Of a DNA stretch of 64,000 nucleotides, positions 20,007-33,008 are shown one piece after another. Source of the stretch: DATJKD01 sp963834855. Its GTDB lineage: Bacteria > Pseudomonadota > Gammaproteobacteria > Steroidobacterales > Steroidobacteraceae. The notes beneath the pieces are model-generated. The model saw nothing but the letters and a program-made list of their open reading frames with translations. It was not told the origin of the DNA and did not search any database. The position numbers were made by a program, and so were the translations under genes. The stretch is from contig CAWIDH010000035.1 of the NCBI GenBank assembly GCA_963834855.1, forward strand, positions 191,356-255,355, given 5' to 3'. Within the stretch, counting starts at the first letter, position 1. Every line of letters begins with the position of its first letter.

Positions 20007-20143
20007 ATGCTCAGGATAGCTTGGACGGGACTGATTGCGGCAGCGTCATCCGCTACCAGGTGCGGCACAACTCGGACGTTCTCCCGGACATCGAAAAGAC
20101 CGATACTCTTGCGACCGTCGGACTGATCTACGAAACAAAGTGA
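20007..20143 (+). pseudogene. Remnant of a signal-peptide/beta-barrel gene (possibly DUF481), internally deleted
   Basis: An AGGGGAG ribosome site and ATG 20007 open a signal-peptide-like start (MLRIAWTGLIAAAS). After about 14 codons, another frame gives a perfect-looking outer-membrane barrel ending: VIRYQVRHNSDVLPDIEKTD then TLATVGLIYETK, stop 20141-20143. The last strand resembles the C-terminus of DUF481 (YdiY-like) proteins. The two ends of what should be a gene of roughly 250 codons appear fused with the middle missing, either a true deletion or an assembly collapse. The family call is from memory of the C-terminal pattern. Confidence 0.35.
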
Positions 20144-20153
20144 GCTGGCGGCC

Positions 20154-23100
20154 ATGAAAAGCCCTGCGGCCGCGCGAAACGAGCCGCGCTTCCTCTATCC
20201 CGACGCTGCCGACGTCGACACCGACGTGGGCCGCCGCATCAACAAGGACTTCCTCGGCGAGGAGGAGGCGATCGTCCGGCGCCTCGCGACCGAGACGCGG
20301 CTTGGATCCGCGGACCGCGCCAGCGTGCGTGCCACGGCGGTGCGGCTCGTCGAGTCGGTACGGCGCGAGCGCACGGCGAAATCCGGCCTCGATGCGTTCC
20401 TGCGCAAGTACGACCTGTCGTCGCAGGAAGGCGTGATCCTGATGTGTCTTGCCGAGGCGCTGCTGCGGATTCCGGACGACGACACGGCGGACCGCCTGAT
20501 CGCCGACAAGATCCGGGCGGGCGACTGGGAGAGCCACCTGGGCGACAGCGAGTCGCTGTTCGTGAATGCGTCGACCTGGGGGCTGCTGCTCACCGGGCGC
20601 ATGGTTTCGCTCGAGGGGGCGGAGCGCGGGGCGCCCGGCCGGCTCGTCGGGCGGCTCGTGACCCGCATGGGCGAGCCCATGGTGCGCGGGGCGATGCGCC
20701 AGGCGATGCGCATCATGGGGCATCAGTTCGTCATGGGGCGGACGATCGACGAGGCCCTCGAGCGTTCGCTCAAGGGCGACAACGCGCTCTATCGCTACTC
20801 TTTCGACATGCTGGGCGAATCTGCGCTCACGGCGCCGGACGCCGAACGCTATTTCGACGCATACCGCGACGCGATCGTGACCGTTGGCCGCGGCGTGCCG
20901 GCCGGAACCCCACCCGAGGCGGCCGCCAGCATTTCGGTCAAGTTGTCCGCGCTCCATCCGCGTTACGAGCGCGCCAACCGCGGAAGGGTGCTCGCCGAGC
21001 TCGGCCCGCGCCTGGTCGCACTCGGCCGGGAGGCCCGCTCGGCGGGCGTTGCGCTCACGGTGGACGCCGAGGAAAGCGAGCGGCTGGAGCTTTCGCTCGA
21101 GCTCGTCGAGTCGGTCTGCCGCGCGCCGGAGCTCGAAGGCTGGCATGGCTTCGGTCTCGCGGTGCAGGCCTACCAGAAGCGCGCGTCAGCAGTGATCGAC
21201 TGGCTCGCCGCGCTGGCGGCGGCGGTCCGCCGGCGTCTCAACGTGCGGCTGGTCAAGGGCGCCTACTGGGACAGCGAGATCAAGCGCGCCCAGGAGCGCG
21301 GCCTCGATTCCTATCCCGTCTTCACGCGCAAGTGCAATACGGACGTGTCCTATCTCGCGATGGCGGGGCGCCTGCTCAGGGCGGGAGAGTGGATCTCCCC
21401 GCAGTTCGCGACGCACAACGCGCACACCGTGGCGTACGTCGTGCAGCTCGGCCGGCCGCTCAACCGGCGCTTCGAATTCCAGCGGCTGCATGGCATGGGC
21501 GAGGAGTTGTATGCGCAGGTCGTGGGCTCCGAGGGGCTCGGCGTGCCCTGCCGCGTCTATGCGCCGGTCGGAGAACACGAGGACCTGCTGCCGTACCTCG
21601 TGCGCCGCCTGCTGGAGAACGGCGCGAACACCTCGTTCGTCAACCGCATCCTCGACGAGCGCCTGCCGGCCGAGGTGATCGCGGCCGATCCGGTCGAGGA
21701 AGTCGATGCGCTGCCTGCCGTCGCTCACCCGCGCATTCCCGTGCCGCAACGGCTGTTCGGCCAGGAACGGGTGAACTCGCGCGGGCTGAATCTCGCCGAC
21801 GGTGCGACCGTCGCCGCGCTCGAGCGCGCCATGACGGAGAGCGCGGGTCGCGCACACACCGCGGGTCCGATCGTGAATGGCCGCGAGCGCGACGGAGAGA
21901 CCACACCGGCGGTCAACCCGGCCCGTCGTTCGGACGTCGTCGGCTCGGTGACTGTCGCTCACGCCGCCCTGGTGGACGAGGCGATGGCGGCCGCGGCCGC
22001 GGCGGCGGGCGACTGGGCTGCGACTCCGGCGGGGGATCGCGCACGGGCGCTCGAGGCCGCGGCCAACCTCTTCGAAGCCCGGATGCCGGCCTTGATCGAG
22101 CTCGCCGTTCGCGAGGCCGGCAAGAGCGTGCCGGACGGCATCGCCGAGGTGCGCGAAGCGGTCGACTTCCTGCGTTACTACGCCGTGCGCGCCCGCGCCG
22201 AGTTCGGCGCGCCGCTCAGGCTGCCCGGACCCACCGGGGAGAGCAACGAGCTCGCGCTTACGGGCCGCGGAGTGTTCGTGTGCATCAGCCCCTGGAATTT
22301 CCCGCTCGCGATCTTCACCGGGCAGGTCGCGGCGGCGCTGGCCGCGGGAAACGCGGTCGTGGCCAAGCCGGCGGAGCAGACGCCACTGATCGCGGCGGCC
22401 GCCGTGCGCATCCTGCACGAATCCGGCATCCCGGGTGAGGTCCTGCAGTTCCTGCCGGGCGACGGGCTTGCGGTCGGCGCACGCGCCGTGGCGGACCCGC
22501 GAGTGGCCGGTGTCGCGTTCACCGGGTCCACGGAGACCGCCCGCGCCATCAATCGCGACGCTCGCGGAGCGCGATGGACCCATCCCGGTGCTGATCGCCG
22601 AAACGGGCGGGCAGAACGCGATGATCGTCGACAGCTCCGCCCTGCCCGAACAGGTCGTGCTCGACGCCCTGCAGTCCGGGTTCAACAGCGCCGGGCAGCG
22701 TTGCTCGGCGCTGCGCATCCTCTGCCTGCAGGAGGAGATCGCGCCGAAGGTGCTGCGGCTGCTCGCCGGCGCGATGGACGAGCTCCAGGTCGGCGACCCC
22801 GCCTGGCTGCGCACCGACGTGGGGCCGGTGATCGATGCGGAGGCGTTGCGCACGCTGGAGGCCCATGCGGAGAAGATCTCCCGCGGGGCAGCCTGGCTCC
22901 ACCGTTGTCGCCTGTCGCCCTCGGCGCGCGAGGGGCACTTCCTCGCGCCGCTCGCCGTCGAGATCGACTCCATCGGGCGGCTCGAGCGCGAGGTATTCGG
23001 CCCGATCATCCACGTGCTGCGTTACCGATCCGATCGCCTCGAGGCGTTGATCGACGAGATCAACGCCACTGGCTACGGCCTCACCTTCGGCATCCACACG

Positions 23101-23337
23101 CGCATCGACAGTACGGCGCGCCGGGTGGCCGCGCGCGTTCACGCGGGCAACGTGTACGTCAACCGCAACATGATCGGCGCGGTCGTGGGCGTGCAGCCGT
23201 TCGGCGGCTGTGGCCTGTCCGGGACCGGCCCCAAGGCCGGCGGACCGCACTACCTGCACCGGTTTGCCCATGAGCGTACGCTGACGATCAACACGTCCGC
23301 GGTCGGCGGCAATGCCTCCTTGCTCGCCATGGAGTAG
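20154..23337 (+). CDS. putA: Bifunctional proline dehydrogenase / glutamate semialdehyde dehydrogenase PutA (one frameshift)
   Basis: Oxidises proline to glutamate in two steps, passing electrons to the quinone pool via FAD and to NAD+. The N-terminal PRODH barrel is clear (AGTPPEAAASISVKLSALHP, NVRLVKGAYWDSEIKRAQER, FATHNAHTVAYV). The C-terminal aldehyde dehydrogenase has ISPWNFPLAIFTGQVAAALA, VAFTGSTETA, ETGGQNAMIVDSS and the catalytic-Cys motif FNSAGQRCSALR. There is no N-terminal ribbon-helix-helix DNA-binding domain, so this is the short, non-autorepressing type (about 1,060 residues). One extra base near 22557 (AATCGCGACGCTC) breaks the frame; the second frame continues to TAG 23337. 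The sdaA gene starts 8 nt later, suggesting an amino-acid catabolic operon. Confidence 0.94.
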
Positions 23338-23345
23338 GGCGAGCC

Positions 23346-24716
23346 ATGAACCTGAGCGTCCTCGATATCTTCAAGATCGGTGTCGGGCCCTCCAGCTCGC
23401 ACACCATGGGGCCGATGAACGCGGCCTGCACGTTCGTCGAGGATCTCGAACGGCTGGGTCTGCTCGCGAAGACGGCGCGGGTCGGCGCACAGGTCTATGG
23501 TTCGCTGGCACTGACGGGCCTGGGGCACTGCACCGACCGCGCGATCGTGCTGGGCCTGGCGGGCCATCGTCCGCACACGATCGAACCCGCCGCGATCGAG
23601 CCGGAACTCGAGCGAATCCGTGGCAGCGGCCGACTCCGCCTGGCGGGACGACACGAGGTCGAGTTCGACGAGCCGCTCGACCTGCTGTTCCACCGCGACC
23701 AGACCCTGCCGCTGCATCCGAATGGCATGCGGTTCACGGCGCTGGATTCGAAAGGCGAAGTGCTGCATCGCGAGGAGTTCTATTCGACCGGCGGAGGCTT
23801 CGTCGTGCGGGCGGGCGAGTTTGGCCGCGAGCCGGACGCGAGCAGGGAGGTCCAGGTCCGATATCCCTTCGAGTCCGGCGTCGACCTGCTGCGGGCCTGC
23901 CGCGACAACGGGCTCGAGATGCACGAGGTCATGATGGCGAACGAGGCCGCGTTCCGGCCGGAGCCGCAGACCCGCGCCGAGCTGATGCGGGTGTGGTCGG
24001 CGATGAACGACTGCATCGAGCGGGGCCTGCGGGGCACGGGGCTCCTGCCCGGGGTGCTCAAGGTGCGTCGTCGCGCCTCGCGGCTGCACCGCATGCTGGT
24101 CGAGGCGGCGGAGTCGCAGCCTCTGCAGGTCATGGACTGGGTGAACGCCTTCGCGCTCGCGGTCAACGAGGAGAACGCAGCGGGCGGCCGCGTCGTCACG
24201 GCGCCGACGAACGGGGCCGCCGGCATCGTGCCGGCGGTGATCGCCTATTACCGGCGCTTCGAGCCCGGCGCGAGCGACGAGGGTGTCATCCGCTTCCTGC
24301 TCGTCGCGGGCGCGATCGGCATGCTCTACAAGCGCAATGCCTCGATCTCCGGCGCCGAGATGGGCTGCCAGGGCGAGGTCGGCGTCGCCTGCTCGATGGC
24401 GGCGGGTGGGCTCCTCGCGGCGATGAACGGCACGCCCGAGCAGATCGAGAACGCCGCCGAGATCGGCATGGAGCACAACCTCGGGCTCACCTGCGACCCG
24501 ATCGCGGGGCTGGTGCAGATCCCGTGCATCGAGCGCAACGCGATGGGCGCGATGAAGGCCATCAACGCCGCACGGCTCGCCTCGCGCGGCGACGGCACGC
24601 ACAAGGTCTCGCTCGACCAGGTCATCGCCACGATGCGCCAGACCGGGCGCGACATGTCGATCATCTACAAGGAGACGAGCCAGGGCGGGCTCGCGGTCAA
24701 CGTGCCCGAATGCTGA
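23346..24716 (+). CDS. sdaA: L-serine ammonia-lyase, iron-sulfur dependent, single chain
   Basis: Deaminates L-serine to pyruvate and ammonia using a [4Fe-4S] cluster. The family opening SVLDIFKIGVGPSSSHTMGP and the catalytic-domain cysteines GAEMGCQGEVGVACSMAAG and LTCDPIAGLVQIPCIERNAM are all present. At 456 residues it is a full-length fused alpha/beta form. The conserved end MSIIYKETSQGGLAVNVPEC is intact. It follows putA by 8 nt and its 3' end overlaps the ATG of the SDR gene (ATGCTGA), so the three are probably one operon. Confidence 0.95.
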   Translation: MNLSVLDIFKIGVGPSSSHTMGPMNAACTFVEDLERLGLLAKTARVGAQVYGSLALTGLGHCTDRAIVLGLAGHRPHTIEPAAIEPELERIRGSGRLRLAGRHEVEFDEPLDLLFHRDQTLPLHPNGMRFTALDSKGEVLHREEFYSTGGGFVVRAGEFGREPDASREVQVRYPFESGVDLLRACRDNGLEMHEVMMANEAAFRPEPQTRAELMRVWSAMNDCIERGLRGTGLLPGVLKVRRRASRLHRMLVEAAESQPLQVMDWVNAFALAVNEENAAGGRVVTAPTNGAAGIVPAVIAYYRRFEPGASDEGVIRFLLVAGAIGMLYKRNASISGAEMGCQGEVGVACSMAAGGLLAAMNGTPEQIENAAEIGMEHNLGLTCDPIAGLVQIPCIERNAMGAMKAINAARLASRGDGTHKVSLDQVIATMRQTGRDMSIIYKETSQGGLAVNVPEC

Positions 24717-25418
24717 GCATACAGGGCCGGCGGGTGGTCGTGACCGGGGCGTTCGGTCAGCTCGGATCGGCGGTGGCGCGGGCGTTCGCCCGGGCCGGCA
24801 CGAAGGTGGCCCTGCTCGATCTCGCGCCGACGATCCCGCCCGCGCTCGACGCGGAGTTCTCGCCGTCGCACCTGCTCATCGGGGCGGTCGACCTGGCCGA
24901 CATCGAGGCGACGACGCAAGGCCATGGCCGCCGTTGCGACGCGCTTCGGCGGCATCGACGTGCTCGTCAATGTCGCCGGGGGCTTCCGCGCGGAGACGCT
25001 CGTCGACGGCGAGGTCGCGACCTGGGACGAGCTGTACGCGATGAACCTGCGCACGGCCGTGGTGAGCTGCAAGGCGGCGCTGCCCGCGCTGCTTACGAGC
25101 GCGCACGGACGCATCATCAACATCGGCGCGGGCGCAGCGGCGAAGGGGCGGGCAGGGATGGGCCCCTACACCGCCTCCAAGGCCGGCGTGCAGCGCCTGA
25201 CCGAGAGCCTGGCCGACGAGCTCAAGGACCGTGGCGTGACGGTGAACGCGATCCTGCCGGGCACGATCGACACGCCGCGCAATCGCGCGGACATGCCGCG
25301 CGCCGATTTCTCCCGCTGGGTCGCGCCGGCGGCGATCGCAGAGGTCATCCTGTTCCTCGCTTCGGACGCCGCCGCCGCGGTCACGGGCGCCTCGATCCCC
25401 GTCAACGGCCGCGGCTGA
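24710..25418 (+). CDS. SDR-family oxidoreductase (one frameshift)
   Basis: Short-chain dehydrogenase/reductase of about 235 residues. It has the Rossmann motif TGAFGQLG near the N-terminus, NVAGG after beta4, and the catalytic YTASK with an upstream Ser/Gly-rich segment (IINIGAGAAAKGRAGMG). The frame shifts near 24915, between DLADIEATTQ and MAAVATRFGGIDVLVNVAGG. ATG 24710 overlaps the sdaA stop. Its stop lies within the first of two palindromic repeats and the end overlaps sixA on the other strand by 17 nt. Substrate unknown. Confidence 0.85.
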
Positions 25419-26001
25419 AAAATGGCTCGGAGCCAATTTTCGCAGGGCCATGCGTCTCAGGAACTGCGCGAGAAAAAATGGCTCCGAGCCATTTTTCAGT
25501 GTCATTTCGAGAGGTTTTCGGGTAGTCGAATTCGACGTCCTCGCCCTGTCCCCAGTCGAGCTGCTTCCAGTCCGTGATGTTGAACCGTGCGGTGAACACC
25601 GCGCAGGTCGGCAGGTTGTCGATGGTCTCACCAGCCGACAAGCGGTTCGCGAACTCGGTGATCCCGGGGTTGTGCCCGCATACCATGAGGCGCTGCGACT
25701 TCGCGCCGAGCTCGCGCAGCACGGCCAGCATGTCGGCCGGATTGGCGAGGTAGAGCCGCTCTTCGGGCACCAGGAGTGAGGCGGCGACGCGGAGCTCGCG
25801 CGCCATGATCGTCGCGGTCGTGACCGCCCGCACGGCTGGGCTCGTGAGGATGCGGTCCGGCTTGACCCGCCGCGACCGGAGCCTGCGGGCCATTTCCGGC
25901 GCATCGCGCTGACCGCGTGGATTGAGCGGCCGGTCCCAGTCGTCCTGGTCGGGCAGCGACCAGTCCGATTTCGCGTGACGCACGAGGATCAGCCGTTTCA
26001 T
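25402..26001 (-). CDS. sixA: SixA-type histidine phosphatase
   Basis: Small phosphohistidine phosphatase of the branch-1 histidine phosphatase superfamily. The RHAKSDW motif starts at residue 8, LTSPAVRAVTTA provides the second Arg region, and VCGHNPGI carries the second catalytic His. The family acts on phosphohistidine of HPt domains or nitrogen-PTS proteins. The natural body ends near GQGEDVEFDYPKTSRND; the last ~25 residues (TEKWLGAIFSRAVPETHG...) are read from two palindromic repeats, giving a repeat-encoded tail. It starts within the Rieske gene's stop (ATGA overlap), so it is the last gene of the suf-Rieske run. Confidence 0.88.
   Translation of the reverse strand: MKRLILVRHAKSDWSLPDQDDWDRPLNPRGQRDAPEMARRLRSRRVKPDRILTSPAVRAVTTATIMARELRVAASLLVPEERLYLANPADMLAVLRELGAKSQRLMVCGHNPGITEFANRLSAGETIDNLPTCAVFTARFNITDWKQLDWGQGEDVEFDYPKTSRNDTEKWLGAIFSRAVPETHGPAKIGSEPFFSRGR
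25418..25498. repeat. Pair of inverted palindromic REP-like elements
   Basis: Two copies of a palindrome flanked by A-runs and T-runs: core ATGGCTCGGAGCCA at 25422-25435 and ATGGCTCCGAGCCAT at 25478-25492. The centre base differs so that one is the reverse complement of the other. They sit between convergent SDR and sixA genes, may act as a bidirectional terminator, and are translated as the tail of SixA. Confidence 0.7.
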
Positions 26002-26306
26002 TCGCTTTCGACCTCCACCATGCCATCTGTCACGCGGGTTGGCCAGGTGCGGACAGGCTCGTAGGCGGGCGGGGAGAGCACCGCGCCGGTGCGCAGCGAG
26101 AAGCGCGCGCCGTGGCGCGGGCAGGTCACCACGTCACCCTCGACTTCGCCGCCGGCAAGCCCCTCGCCATCGTGCGTGCACACGTCGTCCACCGCCAGGA
26201 ACTCGCCGTCGACGTTGAACACGGCGACGAAGCGGCCGTCGATCTCGACGCTCGCATAGTCGCCGGGCGCGATGGACGCTGCCGGTGCGACCTTTATCCA
26301 CGGCAT
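25998..26306 (-). CDS. Rieske [2Fe-2S] ferredoxin-like protein
   Basis: 102-residue soluble Rieske protein with both cluster motifs intact: CTHDGEGL and CPRHGARF. It resembles the ferredoxin subunits of ring-hydroxylating oxygenases (NirD/BphF-like), which are often found at the end of suf operons in proteobacteria; an electron-transfer role in cluster assembly or a maturation target is possible but unproven. Start ATG 26306 (MPWIKVAPA). It overlaps sixA by an ATGA junction. A repeat-rich gap separates it from sufT. Confidence 0.88.
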   Translation of the reverse strand: MPWIKVAPAASIAPGDYASVEIDGRFVAVFNVDGEFLAVDDVCTHDGEGLAGGEVEGDVVTCPRHGARFSLRTGAVLSPPAYEPVRTWPTRVTDGMVEVESE

Positions 26307-26310
26307 TGGT

Positions 26311-26512
26311 GTGCCTCGACGCAACGGGCCGAGCCGGACCCATGTCCGTCGGGACGCCGCAAGCGCACTGGATGTGACTCGACGCAACGGGTAGTGCCGG
26401 GTCCTGTCCGTCAGGACGCCACGAGTACGTCCCTGTAGGCTCCGTGTTCGGCATCCATGCCTCACACGGCCTGCCGGACAAGGACCCGACACGACCCGTT
26501 GCGTTTGCGTCT
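26311..26512. repeat. Cluster of three imperfect repeats between Rieske gene and sufT
   Basis: CGACGCAACGGG occurs at 26317-26328 and 26380-26391, each followed by a GCCGG and a GTCCGTC(A/G)GGACGCC hairpin. An inverted copy (ACCCGTTGCGT) lies near 26494-26504 after GCCGGACAAGGACCCG. The dyad structure and multiple copies suggest REP/BIME-like elements. No gene is seen in 26307-26551. Confidence 0.6.
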
Positions 26513-26551
26513 GTGGCCTCCGCGCCAGGGTCGCGCGGCTGCACTCTCGGT

Positions 26552-27099
26552 TCACATCATGCCCGTCTGCAGACGCGCCGCATCGGACATCATCGTCTGG
26601 TTCCACGGCGGGTCGAAGACCAGCTCGACGTCGGCGCGCTTGACCGTCGGGATGAGCTCGACCTTCTCGCGCACGTCGGCCACGAGCACCTCGCCCATGC
26701 CGCACCCGGGCGCCGTGAGCGTCATCGCGATCGACACGACGCGCCCGTCCGGTTCGGACGTCACCTCGCAGGAATACACGAGGCCCAGGTCGACGATGTT
26801 GATCGGGATCTCCGGGTCGTAGCAGGTCTTCATCTGGGCCCAGGCCAGGTCGCGGATGTCCTCGTCGCGCGCGTCCGGCGGAATTGCGGCACTTCGGCCA
26901 CTTCCTTGCCGAGCGCATCGGCGTCCTTGCCCGCGACACGGAACAGGTTGCCCTCGACGTAGACGGTGAAGCTGCCGCCAAGCGACTGGGTGATGAACCC
27001 GCTCTGGCCCGCGCGCAGCTTGACGTTGATGCCGGCGGGGACGATCACCGCATCGACGTCGCGCGCCAGGGTCAGGGGCTCATTGTCGAACCGGCTCAT
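26552..27099 (-). CDS. sufT: SufT, iron-sulfur cluster assembly protein (one frameshift)
   Basis: DUF59/MIP18-family protein that helps mature Fe-S proteins. The N-terminal SufT-specific part (NEPLTLARDVDAVIVPAGIN, LGGSFTVYVEGNLFRVAGKD) joins, after a one-base loss near 26880, to the DUF59 domain (MKTCYDPEIPINIVDLGLVY, LTAPGCGMGEVLVADV, DVELVFDPPWNQTMMSDAAR). With the missing C restored the junction reads VPQFPPDARDEDIRDLAW. Start ATG 27099 overlaps the sufU stop (ATGA). Confidence 0.92.
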
Positions 27100-27562
27100 G
27101 GCCACTCCGCAGGGTTGCCCTCGGTGCTGACGGGCTCCGCCTGCCGGTGCAGCGCTGCGTCGAGCGTGTGCCAGCAGAGGCTCGCGCACTTGACGCGCGC
27201 CGGGAACTCGCGCACGCCCGACAGCGCGCCGAGCTTGCCGAGCGCCGCCGGGTCGATTGCGGCGTCGTGACTCGTCAGCAGCTCGTGCATGGTCGTGAAC
27301 AGCCGCTGCGCGTCGGCGACCGCGCGGCCCTTGACGCTCTCGGTCAGCAGCGATGCCGAGGCGACCGAGATCGCGCAGCCGCTGCCCTCGAAGGACACGT
27401 CGCGTATCGTGTCGCCGTCGACCTTGACGTAGAGCGTCAATCGGTCGCCGCACAGCGGGTTGTATCCCTCGGCCTGCCGATCCGCGTCCGGCATGGCGCG
27501 GAAGTTCCGCGGGTTGCGATTGTGATCGACGATCACGTCGCGATAGAGGTCCTTGAGATCCA

Positions 27563-27563
<1 letters not shown>
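27096..27563 (-). CDS. sufU: SufU-type iron-sulfur scaffold / sulfur-transfer protein
   Basis: IscU-fold protein of 155 residues with the SufU pattern: Cys38 and Asp40 (NPLCGD), Cys63 (GSGCAIS) and Cys126/Cys130 (KCASLCW). The insertion between the second and third ligands that marks SufU is present. In this family the protein accepts persulfide sulfur from SufS through a zinc site. It overlaps sufS and sufT by a few bases at each end, so translation is probably coupled. Confidence 0.93.
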
Positions 27564-28821
<1,258 letters not shown>

Positions 28822-28825
<4 letters not shown>

Positions 28826-30128
28826 GTGCTCACCGCCAGCAGCCGCTCGAGGCGCGCGTCGAATTCCGAGTGCACCGCCCGGGCGTACGCCTCGTGATCG
28901 ATGCGCGAGAGCACCGCGCCCGCGAAGGCGCGCGTGAGGACGGTGCGCGCCGCGCCCTCGTCGAGGCCGCGCGAGCGCAGGTAGAACAGGGCGTCCGGAT
29001 CGAGCTGGCCGGTCGTCGCCCCGTGGCTGCACTGCACGTCGTCGGCGCGGATCTCGAGCTCGGGCTTGGTGTCGATCTCCGCGCCGGGGGTCAGGAGCAG
29101 GTTGCGACTCGTCTGCCGCGTGTGCGACTTCTGCGCACCCTCGTTCACGATGGCCTTGCTGTTGATGACGCCGCGGCCGCGGTCGGCCGCGATACCGCGA
29201 TAGTCCTGGAGGCTCGTCGTGTCGGTGGCCGCATGCTCGACCCGCAGCTGCGTGTCGAGGTGGCGCGTGCCGTCGGCGAAGAAGAGGCCAGTAAGCTCGG
29301 TCGATGCCCCCGCACCCAGCAGGCGCACCTGCAGGTCGAGCCGCGCGAGCGATGCCCCGAGGCTCGCGTCTCGAACGACCAGCCGCGCCTCGCGGGCGAG
29401 GGCGGCCTCGATGCGCTCGATCTGGAAGCTCTTGGCGCCCTGTTGCTGCAGACGGTACAGGTGCAGCTCGGAGCGCTCGCCGACCTCCACGTCGATGACC
29501 GAGTTCACGAAGCGTTCGGCGCGATCGTCCCCGCGATACTGAACGACGAGCTTCAGGCGGGCGCCCGGCGCGAGTCTCACCAGCACGCGCGGATGGCTGA
29601 CCGAGGGGCCGTCGCCCGCGGCGTCGAGCAGCAGGTGCAGCGCAGACTCAGGGCACACCGAGGGATCCACTTCGATCAGCAGGGCATCGGCGCACAGCGC
29701 CGCATTCAATGCGGCGAATCGCTCCGTGCCGCCGCCCGACGGGACGCGCAGCCAGTGCGCCGCGGCCCGTTCCCCGGCGCTGCCGGCGCCCAGCGAGCTC
29801 AGGCGCACGCCCGGCGGCAACCCACCGAGATCCGACGCGGCCTGGTGCAGGTGGCCGTTGACCAGCACCGCACGCAGCGGCGCGAGCGGCGTCGCGGGCG
29901 CAGGCTCGAGCGCCAGCGCCTGCTCGCGCGTGACCGGCACGAAGCTGCGGCCCTCGAGCCGCCGCAGGCTCGTGTATTTCCATGCTTCCTCGCGAGCCGC
30001 GGGGAACCCGAGCTCCGCGAAGCGTGCGAAGGCCGCGGCGCGCTCGGCCATCATGGGGCCGGCGGCCGGCTGCGTCTGCTCGAACAGCGCGCGCCAGCGC
30101 TCCACCGGCTGGACTGCGGCGTGGGCCG

Positions 30129-30132
<4 letters not shown>
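28822..30132 (-). CDS. sufD: Fe-S cluster assembly protein SufD
   Basis: Partner of SufB in the SufBC2D scaffold; 436 residues. It has the N-terminal helical region (FPAAREEAWKYTSLRRLEGR), a right-handed beta-helix core and the C-terminal motif QCSHGATTGQLDPDALFYLR, which is diagnostic of SufB/SufD. Overlaps sufC by 4 nt. Confidence 0.95.
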
Positions 30133-30884
<752 letters not shown>

Positions 30885-30906
30885 GTCAACTTCCAGCCTC
30901 GTGAAA

Positions 30907-32354
<1,448 letters not shown>

Positions 32355-32363
32355 GGCGCCTCC

Positions 32364-32843
32364 TCAGGCCCGTCCCGCGGGACGCGGCGGCGAGCCGGGC
32401 CTCACCGCGGACAGCACTTCCGGTCGCCACTGCGCGACGGCTTCCTGGCCCGCGAGCTGCGCGAGCGTGATGTCATCGAGCGCGCGACGGATCGAGGTGT
32501 TGATGCGCTGCCACGCGCTACCCGTGCGACACACGTTTTCGATGTCGCAGTTGCTGTGGCTCCCGCTGCATTCGGTGATCGCGACCGGCCCCTCGATCGC
32601 GTCGATGATGGCCGCGGCGCTGATGCGGGTCGCCGGTCGCGCGAGCTGATAGCCGCCGTGCGCGCCCCGCGTCGACGTGACCAGCCCGGCGCGATGCAGA
32701 TTCTTCAGGAGCTTGCTGACCGTGGGCAGGCCGAGACGCGTGCGCTCGGCCACTGCCGTCGCCGTCTGCCGTCGGTCCGGCGCGGACGCCAGGCAGGCCA
32801 GCACGACCGTGCCGTAATCCGTGAGCTTGCTGATGCGAAACAT
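32364..32843 (-). CDS. Rrf2-family Fe-S regulator of the suf operon (SufR/IscR-like)
   Basis: 159-residue winged-helix regulator: MFRISKLTDYGTVVLACLA, HTH around LGLPTVSKLLKNLHRAGLVT, and three cluster cysteines Cys92, Cys99 and Cys105 (ECSGSHSNC, VCRTGSAW) spaced as in IscR. It leads the suf run, its stop lying 9 nt upstream of the sufB start. It most likely senses cluster status and represses the operon through the dyad just upstream of its own start. Confidence 0.92.
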   Translation of the reverse strand: MFRISKLTDYGTVVLACLASAPDRRQTATAVAERTRLGLPTVSKLLKNLHRAGLVTSTRGAHGGYQLARPATRISAAAIIDAIEGPVAITECSGSHSNCDIENVCRTGSAWQRINTSIRRALDDITLAQLAGQEAVAQWRPEVLSAVRPGSPPRPAGRA

Positions 32844-32857
32844 CGGTGTTTCCTCAA

Positions 32858-32878
32858 TTGGGACGATTTTAGTCCTAA
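32858..32878. promoter_or_regulatory. Candidate Rrf2/SufR operator dyad
   Basis: Inverted repeat TTGGGAC-N7-GTCCTAA with one mismatch between arms, 15 nt upstream of the regulator's ATG on the minus strand, in the divergent gap to the aldolase gene. Its position and symmetry suit autoregulation of the suf operon by its Rrf2 protein. Confidence 0.5.
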
Positions 32879-33008
32879 TCCAGCCGGGCTGCAAAAGCCG
32901 GACTCCGCGCGGCAACATGCGCGAGGGCCCGTCGGGCGGACCTGCTAGAATTTCGCCCCCCATTCATCGGCAGCGGCCGACGCCGGTGCCCGCAGCTGGA
33001 GGATCAAC

